Positions 5,551 through 10,660 of a stretch of 10,660 bases of DNA are shown in pieces. The translations under genes were made by a program, and so were the position numbers. Position 1 is the first letter of the stretch; every line of letters starts with the position of its first letter. A model generated the notes under the pieces. That model was not told where the DNA came from. It did no database searches and worked only from the letters and a program-made list of their open reading frames with translations. Source of the stretch: Actinomycetes bacterium (GTDB taxonomy: Bacteria > Actinomycetota > CALGFH01); NCBI GenBank assembly GCA_030146615.1, contig JASLBL010000517.1:1-10660 (forward strand). The letters run 5' to 3'.

Positions 5551-7881
5551 GTGGCCGAGCGGGGCCTGAGCGCGGCCGAGGTCGCCGACCGGGTGGCCCG
5601 GGGGCAGGTCAACGACGTGCCCAGTGCCCCCACCCGCACCGTCGGCCAGATCGTCCGGGCGAACCTGCTTACCCGCTTCAACCTGCTGCTGGGGTCGCTG
5701 CTGGCCGTCATCCTGGTCGTCGGGCCGCTCCAGGACGCCCTGTTCGGGCTCGTGATCGTGGCCAACACCCTGGTCGGGATCGTCCAGGAGGTGCGGGCCA
5801 AGCGGACCCTGGACCGCCTCGAGGTGGTCAACGCTCCCAAGGCCCGGGTGGTGCGCGACGGCCAGGTGGCCGAGCTGGCCGTCGGCCAGGTGGTGCTCGA
5901 CGACGTGCTCGAGGCCGCCGCCGGCGACCAGGTGGTGGTCGACGGCGAGGTCCTGGAGGCGGCCGGGCTGGAGGTCGACGAGTCGCTGCTCACCGGTGAG
6001 TCCGAGACCGTCACCCGCCTGCCGGGCGACCGGCTGCTCTCGGGCAGCTTCGTGGCCGCCGGGAGCGGCCGCTACCGGGCGACCAAGGTCGGCCGGGAGG
6101 CCTACGCGGCCCAGCTCACCGAGGAGGCCCGCCGCTTCACCCTGGCCCGCTCCGAGCTGCGGGCCGGGGTCGACCAGATCCTCAAGTACGTCACCTGGGC
6201 GCTGGTGCCGACGGCGGTCCTGCTGTTCGTCAGCCAGCTCCGCCTCGAGCACGGGATCCGGGCCGGGCTGAGTGGGGCCGTGGCCGGGACGGTGGCCATG
6301 GTCCCCGAGGGGCTGGTCCTGCTGACCAGTGTCGCCTTCGCCGTCGGGGTGGTCCGCCTCGGCCGGCGCCAGGTGCTGGTCCGCGAGCTGCCGGCGGTCG
6401 AGACCCTGGCCCGGGTGGACGTGATCTGCTTCGACAAGACGGGCACGATCACCGCCGGCGACCTGGCCGTGCAGGAGCTGCTGCCCCAGGACGGGGCGGT
6501 GGGGGAGGAGGCGGCCGCCGCCCTCGGCGCCCTGGCCGCCGCCGACCCCAACCCCAACGCCACCCTGCGGGCCATCGGCCAGGCGTTCCCGGCCCCGGAC
6601 GGCTGGCGGCCGGAGACGGCCGTGCCGTTCTCCTCGGCCCGCAAGTGGAGCGGGGCCAGCTTCACCGGCCACGGCGCCTTCCTCCTCGGCGCCCCCGAGG
6701 TGCTGCTGGCCGCCGACAGCACCGGGCGGCCGGGCGGGAACGGCGCGCTGCTGCGCCAGGCCGAGCGGATCGCCGTCGAGGGGCGGCGGGTCCTGCTGCT
6801 GGCCTCCTCGACCCGGCCGCTGGACGGCGAGGCGCCACCGTCGGCGCTCGTCCCGCGGGCCATGGTGGTGATCGGCGACCAGGTCCGGGTCGACGCCGCC
6901 GGCACCGTTGCCTGGTTCGCGGCCGAGGGCGTCCAGGTCAAGGTCGTCTCCGGCGACCACCCCCGGACCGTCGGGGCGATCGCCGGCCAGGTCGGCATCG
7001 CCGGTGCCGACCACCCGGTGGACGCCCGCACCATGCCCGACGGCGGGGCCGAGCTGGCCGGGCTGCTGGAGGCCCGCTCGGTCTTCGGGCGGGTCGCGCC
7101 CAGGCAGAAGCAGACCATGGTCAAGGCCCTCGGGGCCCGCGGCCACGTGGTCGCCATGACCGGCGACGGGGTCAACGACGTGCTCGCACTCAAGGACGCC
7201 GACCTCGGCATCGCCATGGGCAGCGGCAGCCCGGCCTCGCGGGCCGTGGCCGAGCTGGTCCTGATGGACGGCCGATTCGCCACCCTCCCGTCGGTGATGG
7301 CCGAGGGCCGGCGGGTGATCGCCAACATCGAGCGGGTGGCCAAGGTGTTCGTCACCAAGACGGTCTACGCCACCGTCCTCGCCCTGGCGGTCGGGCTGGC
7401 CGGCCTCGCCTTCCCGTTCCTGCCCAGGCACCTGACCCTGATCTCCAGCCTGACGATCGGCATCCCCGGCTTCTTCCTGGCCCTCGAGCCCTGCACCCAG
7501 CGCTCCCACCCCGGCTTCGTCCGCCGTACCCTCGCCTTCGCCGTCCCGGCCGGCCTCACCGCCGCCGTCGGCACCCTGGTCGCCTACCAGGTCGCCGACG
7601 TGGCCAACGTCCCCCAGGACCAGGCCCGGACCACCGCCACCCTGGCCCTGGCCGGCCTCGGCCTGGTCGTCCTGGCCCTGGCCGCCCGCCCGCTCAACCG
7701 GCTGCGCGGCCTCCTGGTGCTGGCCATGGCGGGCGCCTTCGTCGTCGTCCTCCTCGTCCCCTTCCTTCGGGTATTCTTCGCCCTCGACCTGCCGCCGCTG
7801 CCGGTCGCCCTGGCCGCCCTCGGCCTCGACGTCGTCCTCGGCGGCCTGCTGGCTGTGGTCATCCTGCGCATGCGGGCGTGA
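5551..7881 (+). CDS. ctpE: P-type ATPase, CtpE-like (probable Ca2+ uptake)
   Basis: Encodes 776 residues with all P-type ATPase landmarks: actuator loop TGES (148-151), PEGL (252-255) in the core helix, phosphorylation site DKTGT with Asp295, nucleotide-binding KWSG (365-368) and hinge TGDGVND (537-543). About ten hydrophobic segments are visible: four before Asp295 and six after about residue 600. The sequence follows, almost motif for motif, my recollection of mycobacterial CtpE (about 797 residues), for example PTRTVGQIVRANLLTR, VDESLLTGE, FAVGVVRLGRRQ and DVLALKDADLGIAMGSGSPA. CtpE has been reported as a calcium-uptake ATPase. There is no N-terminal heavy-metal domain and no CPC motif, which argues against a copper or cadmium pump. 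The KGAP motif reads LGAP, as in CtpE-type relatives (IGAP). The start is GTG with GGAG 6 bases upstream. Confidence 0.92.
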   Translation: MAERGLSAAEVADRVARGQVNDVPSAPTRTVGQIVRANLLTRFNLLLGSLLAVILVVGPLQDALFGLVIVANTLVGIVQEVRAKRTLDRLEVVNAPKARVVRDGQVAELAVGQVVLDDVLEAAAGDQVVVDGEVLEAAGLEVDESLLTGESETVTRLPGDRLLSGSFVAAGSGRYRATKVGREAYAAQLTEEARRFTLARSELRAGVDQILKYVTWALVPTAVLLFVSQLRLEHGIRAGLSGAVAGTVAMVPEGLVLLTSVAFAVGVVRLGRRQVLVRELPAVETLARVDVICFDKTGTITAGDLAVQELLPQDGAVGEEAAAALGALAAADPNPNATLRAIGQAFPAPDGWRPETAVPFSSARKWSGASFTGHGAFLLGAPEVLLAADSTGRPGGNGALLRQAERIAVEGRRVLLLASSTRPLDGEAPPSALVPRAMVVIGDQVRVDAAGTVAWFAAEGVQVKVVSGDHPRTVGAIAGQVGIAGADHPVDARTMPDGGAELAGLLEARSVFGRVAPRQKQTMVKALGARGHVVAMTGDGVNDVLALKDADLGIAMGSGSPASRAVAELVLMDGRFATLPSVMAEGRRVIANIERVAKVFVTKTVYATVLALAVGLAGLAFPFLPRHLTLISSLTIGIPGFFLALEPCTQRSHPGFVRRTLAFAVPAGLTAAVGTLVAYQVADVANVPQDQARTTATLALAGLGLVVLALAARPLNRLRGLLVLAMAGAFVVVLLVPFLRVFFALDLPPLPVALAALGLDVVLGGLLAVVILRMRA

Positions 7882-7894
7882 TCGCGTCCCCCAT

Positions 7895-7917
7895 CTGCCG
7901 GGCACCGGCGTCGGCAG
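7895..7917 (+). terminator. hairpin after the P-type ATPase gene
   Basis: CTGCCG (7895-7900) and CGGCAG (7912-7917) form a 6-bp stem with an 11-base loop. An alternative tighter hairpin is GCCGG-GCA-CCGGC at 7897-7909. It begins 14 bases after the stop codon and is followed by TTCTGG, not a T-run. The rest of the 118-bp gap to 7999 shows no gene and no clear promoter. Confidence 0.3.
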
Positions 7918-7999
7918 TTCTGGAGACAAAGCGGGCCGACCGGCGCAATTTCCGCGTCATGCCCTGGTCGAACAGCCCAGGTGGACGTAGGTTTCTCCC

Positions 8000-8290
8000 A
8001 TGCAGCGCCGTCTCAGGCCCGTCGCCGTGCCCCCACCTGTGCCACCGCCACCCGGAGTCGCCGACCGTCGCCGCTCCCGGCGGCTGTGGGGACTTGGGGT
8101 GGAGGCCCAGGTCCAGCTGAGCACGGCCATGCGTCAGCTGCTGGTCGCCCTCGACCAGGCCGACGCCGACGACCCGGAGGCGCACGAGGCCATCGCCGAC
8201 GCCCGCCTCCTGCTGGCCAGGGCGATCGGCGACATCCAGGTGGTGCTGGGCGAGCTGGCCGACCTCAACGACCAGCTCCGCGCCCGTTAG
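8000..8290 (+). CDS. small helical protein of unknown function
   Basis: Encodes 96 residues from the ATG at 8000. Residues 1-30 are Pro/Arg-rich and low-complexity. From about residue 34 (GVEAQVQLSTAMRQLLVALD) to the end the protein is rich in Ala, Leu, Asp and Glu with a heptad-like hydrophobic pattern, which suggests two amphipathic helices forming a coiled coil or a small helical bundle. No membrane helix or cysteine is present. The ribosome binding site before 8000 is poor. GTG at 8099, preceded by GGGGA about 9 bases away, is an alternative start giving 63 residues that would keep all of the helical part. The next gene, a sensor kinase, begins 33 bases after the stop, so it may belong to the same unit. 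I do not recognise a family. Confidence 0.55.
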   Translation: MQRRLRPVAVPPPVPPPPGVADRRRSRRLWGLGVEAQVQLSTAMRQLLVALDQADADDPEAHEAIADARLLLARAIGDIQVVLGELADLNDQLRAR

Positions 8291-8293
8291 AAT
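8288..8293 (+). promoter_or_regulatory. -10-like TAGAAT before the histidine kinase gene
   Basis: TAGAAT matches the sigma-A -10 consensus at five of six positions and overlaps the TAG stop of the upstream small gene. A start site near 8300 would leave a leader of about 25-30 bases. No TTGACA-like -35 element is spaced correctly. Confidence 0.3.
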
Positions 8294-8323
8294 TCCCGCC
8301 GGACTGTCCCAGAATGCACGGAC

Positions 8324-10159
8324 GTGCTGATGACGCCTGTCAGTGGACCACTGATCGCCGGCGCGGTCCTGGTCACCCTGACGATCGTCTTCGTCTGGCG
8401 GCGCCGCTCGGCCGCCACCATCGCCAGCCTGCTCGCCGTGCTGGCCGGGGCGGTCTGGTGGAGTGTCTGCTCGGCGCTGGAGCTGAGCGCCGGCGACCTG
8501 GCCGGCCGCGAGTACTGGGGCGACCTCAAGTACGTGGGTGTCGTCCTGCTGCCCCCGGCCTACCTGGCCTTCGTGCTCCAGTGCAGCGGCCACACCCGCT
8601 GGCCCGGCTGGGCGGGGCCGGCGCTGACCCTGGAGCCCCTGGCCGTGCTGCTCCTACTGGCCGGCGACGCCACCCACGACCTGGTCCGCTTCTACCCGCC
8701 CGACGCCACCCTGACCACCACCCAGGCGGCCCAGGCCGGCCCGCTGTTCTGGCCCCACCTGCTCTACAACAACGCCCTCATCTGGACCGGGACCATCTTG
8801 CTGGTGGTGACCCTCAGCCGGATGTCGAGACTGTATCGCGGCCAGAGCCTGCTGCTGGTCGGGACCATCCTGCTGCCGATCATCCTCAACCTCCTGTTCA
8901 ACTTGAGGGTGGGGCCGTTCCGGCAGGTCGACCTGACCCCGTTCGCCTTCGTGCTGACCACGGCGGTGCTGGTCTGGGGCGTCTACCAGCTCAGCCTGCT
9001 CGACCTGCGGCCGGTGGCCCGCAGCCAGATCTTCCGGACGATCAGCGACCCGGTGCTGGTGCTCGACCCGGCCGGGCGGGTGCTGGACGCCAACCCGGCC
9101 GCCGGCCGGCTGGCCGGGCGGCCCCTGACCGAGGTGGTCGGTCAGCCGGTCGGCCAGCTGCTGCCGACCTGGAGCGCGACCGTGGCCGCGGCCATGGCCA
9201 CCGGGGCCGAGCAGGCGACCCCGGAGGGGTCCGGGGAACCCCGAGGGGGTGCCCCGGCGACCAGGGAGGTCACCAGGGACGGCCGCATCTACGACCTGGC
9301 CATCTCGGCCCTGCCCGAGCGCCAGCGCCAGCCCGGCGGCCACCTGGTGGTGGCCAGGGACGTCACCGACCGGCGCCAGGTCGAGGAGAAGCTGTGCGCC
9401 GCCCTCAACGCCGAGCTGGTGGCCACCAACCGCCTGGCCGTGGCCCTGGACCGCGAGCGGGCCGCGGCCGAGCACCTGCGCACCCTGGACGAGCTCAAGA
9501 GCGGCTTCCTCCAGGCCGTCTCCCACGACCTGCGCACCCCGCTGGCCTCGGTGCTCGGCATCTCCCTGACCCTCCAGCGGGGCCGCGCCCAGCTCAGCCA
9601 GGCCGACACCGACGACCTCCTCGGCCGCCTGGCCGCCAACGCCCGCCGGCTGGACCGCATCCTCACCGGCCTGCTCGACCTCGACAAGCTCGACCGGGGC
9701 ATCGTCGAGCTGCGGCGCGAGCCGGTGGACCTGGCCAGCCTGGTCGCGGCCGTGGTCTCGGAGGCCAAGGACGAGCTGGACGCCCACCCGGTCAGCCTCG
9801 ACCTGCTGCCCATCCAGGTCCTGGCCGACGCGGCCAAGGTCGAGCGGGTGGTCGAGAACCTGCTCGCCAACGCGGCCAGGCACACCGACCCGGGCACGCC
9901 CATCTGGGTGCGGGTCGCCCCGCTCGACCGGGGGGCGCTGCTGTGCGTCGACGACGCCGGCCCCGGCATCCCGCCCGAGCAGCGGGAGTCGATCTTCCGG
10001 CCGTTCCAGCGCGGCGTCGGCGCCACCTACGCCTCCGGCTCCGGCGTCGGACTGGCCCTGGTCGCCCAGATCGCCAGCCTCCACGACGGCCAGGCCTGGG
10101 TCGAGGACCGAGCCGGGGGCGGGGCGTCGTTCCGGGTCCTGCTACCCGCCGGCGGCTGA
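8324..10159 (+). CDS. 7TM-PAS sensor histidine kinase
   Basis: Encodes 611 residues. Seven hydrophobic segments fill residues 8-225, fitting the 7TM sensor domain found at the N-terminus of some histidine kinases. A PAS domain follows (about 230-350; IFRTISDPVLVLDPAGRVLD, later VVARDVTDRRQVEEKL). A short coiled linker leads to the dimerisation and phosphoacceptor domain with SHDLRTPL (His401). The ATP-binding domain has the N box around Asn512/Asn516 (ENLLANAARH), the G1 box DDAGPGIP at 543, F box IFRPFQR and G2 box GSGVGLAL at 572. All catalytic landmarks are present. The signal sensed is unknown. No response regulator lies in the window, and the next gene is a permease, so the kinase is an orphan locally. 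The GTG at 8324 gives the longest product; ATG at 8330, two codons later, has slightly better spacing to GGA at 8320-8322. Confidence 0.93.
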   Translation: MLMTPVSGPLIAGAVLVTLTIVFVWRRRSAATIASLLAVLAGAVWWSVCSALELSAGDLAGREYWGDLKYVGVVLLPPAYLAFVLQCSGHTRWPGWAGPALTLEPLAVLLLLAGDATHDLVRFYPPDATLTTTQAAQAGPLFWPHLLYNNALIWTGTILLVVTLSRMSRLYRGQSLLLVGTILLPIILNLLFNLRVGPFRQVDLTPFAFVLTTAVLVWGVYQLSLLDLRPVARSQIFRTISDPVLVLDPAGRVLDANPAAGRLAGRPLTEVVGQPVGQLLPTWSATVAAAMATGAEQATPEGSGEPRGGAPATREVTRDGRIYDLAISALPERQRQPGGHLVVARDVTDRRQVEEKLCAALNAELVATNRLAVALDRERAAAEHLRTLDELKSGFLQAVSHDLRTPLASVLGISLTLQRGRAQLSQADTDDLLGRLAANARRLDRILTGLLDLDKLDRGIVELRREPVDLASLVAAVVSEAKDELDAHPVSLDLLPIQVLADAAKVERVVENLLANAARHTDPGTPIWVRVAPLDRGALLCVDDAGPGIPPEQRESIFRPFQRGVGATYASGSGVGLALVAQIASLHDGQAWVEDRAGGGASFRVLLPAGG

Positions 10160-10205
10160 GCAAGCGGCTGGATCGGGGCCGGGCGACCGTGCAGGATTGA
10201 CGGCG

Positions 10206-10660
10206 GTGCTCTCCTACGTCTCCCGCCTGGTCGGGGTCGTCCGGACCGTGTCCGGCAACCCGGGGCTCCTCCGGGTCGAGCTGGCGTTCGTCGGCTTCAA
10301 CGTGGCCGAGTGGGCGACCTGGGTGTCGATCCTGGCCTTCGCCTACGAGGTCGGGGGAGCGGCCGCGACCGGGCTGGTCGCGCTCGTCCAGCTGGTGCCG
10401 GCGGCGCTGTTCGCGCCCCTGGCCGCGATCGCCGGCGACCGCTACCGGCGCGAGCGGGTCCTGCTGGCCGGCTACCTGGCCCAGGCGCTGTCGATGGCCG
10501 CGACCGCGGCCGCCCTGCTCGCCGAGGCCCCGGTCCCGCTCGTCTACGCGCTGGCCGCGGTGGCCGCCACCGCCATCACCATCACCCGCCCAGCCCAGAA
10601 CGCCCTGCTGCCGTCGCTGGCCCGGACCACCGACGAGCTGACCGCGGCCAACGTGGCCTC
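10206..10660 (+). CDS. MFS permease, 3'-truncated by the window end
   Basis: The first 151 residues are visible and no stop is reached. Several hydrophobic segments are present. The loop AGDRYRRERVL is a variant of the MFS motif A (GxxxDRxGRR) between helices 2 and 3, and RPAQNALLPSLA lies at the helix 4-5 region. The stretch RVELAFVGFNVAEWATWVSI resembles actinobacterial MFS drug/siderophore exporter-like proteins, some of which carry a C-terminal cyclic-nucleotide-binding domain; that part would lie outside the window. The start is the GTG at 10206 because AGGA (10193-10196) lies 9 bases upstream; TTG at 10197 is in frame but touches that site. The gene begins 46 bases after the kinase stop and may be co-transcribed with it. 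Confidence 0.85.
   Translation, partial: MLSYVSRLVGVVRTVSGNPGLLRVELAFVGFNVAEWATWVSILAFAYEVGGAAATGLVALVQLVPAALFAPLAAIAGDRYRRERVLLAGYLAQALSMAATAAALLAEAPVPLVYALAAVAATAITITRPAQNALLPSLARTTDELTAANVA

Noticed and set aside
4352..5569. 405-codon plus-strand frame opposite the TauE-family gene
   Set aside because: Low-complexity Gly/Gln/Ala composition, antisense to a clear permease. Only its last part (from ATG 5447) falls in the unexplained periodic region, and that part fits the minus-strand reading better.
5530..7929. 799-codon open frame on the minus strand opposite the P-type ATPase
   Set aside because: It is antisense to a gene with every P-type ATPase motif, and its product is Gly/Gln/Asp/His-rich low-complexity sequence, as expected when high-GC coding DNA is read on the wrong strand.
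7981..10200. 739-codon plus-strand frame across the small protein and histidine kinase genes
   Set aside because: It is an Arg/Pro/Gly-rich frame-shifted shadow of the kinase, which has clear domain motifs in the other frame.

Overview
The window is a stretch of ordinary bacterial chromosome with very high GC (above 70% by eye, with G or C at nearly every third codon position), frequent GTG and TTG starts and GGAGG-type ribosome binding sites. These traits, together with the protein families, point to Actinomycetota, probably an uncultured soil-type lineage; I cannot place it more precisely. There is no mobile element, CRISPR array, tRNA or rRNA, and no gene-free stretch longer than about 140 bases.

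Layout, left to right. (1) 3-680 (+): 3' part of a single-pass membrane protein with a Lys-Pro-rich tail, resembling proteins often encoded beside ECF sigma factors. (2) 817-1230 (+): small membrane-anchored protein with a Ser/Thr-rich tail. It converges on (3) 1227-1484 (-): an 85-residue protein made of a hydrophobic stretch running into pentad repeats. One CTAG palindrome supplies both stop codons. (4) 1592-2371 (+): Gln/Pro-rich, single-pass membrane protein, coupled to (5) 2377-3561 (+): FUSC/ArAE-type transporter. (6) 3682-4338 (+): methionine sulfoxide reductase MsrA. It converges, with a 15-base overlap and a shared hairpin, on a minus-strand pair: (7) a 46-residue membrane protein (4464 to 4324), downstream of (8) a TauE/SafE-family permease (5425 to 4508). 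A 125-bp divergent region of lower GC separates the permease from (9) 5551-7881 (+), a CtpE-like P-type ATPase. (10) 8000-8290 (+): small helical unknown protein. (11) 8324-10159 (+): 7TM-PAS sensor histidine kinase. (12) 10206 to the window end (+): N-terminal third or so of an MFS permease.

The genes do not form one obvious pathway. They are mostly envelope functions: transporters (FUSC, TauE, P-type ATPase, MFS), a membrane sensor kinase, several membrane-anchored proteins with low-complexity tails, and one oxidative-damage repair enzyme. I found no strong case for a new multi-gene system. The most interesting items are small: the 46-residue membrane protein paired with the TauE permease, a coding-like three-base periodicity in the divergent TauE/ATPase intergenic region that suggests a short overlapping ORF, and the pentad-repeat miniprotein.
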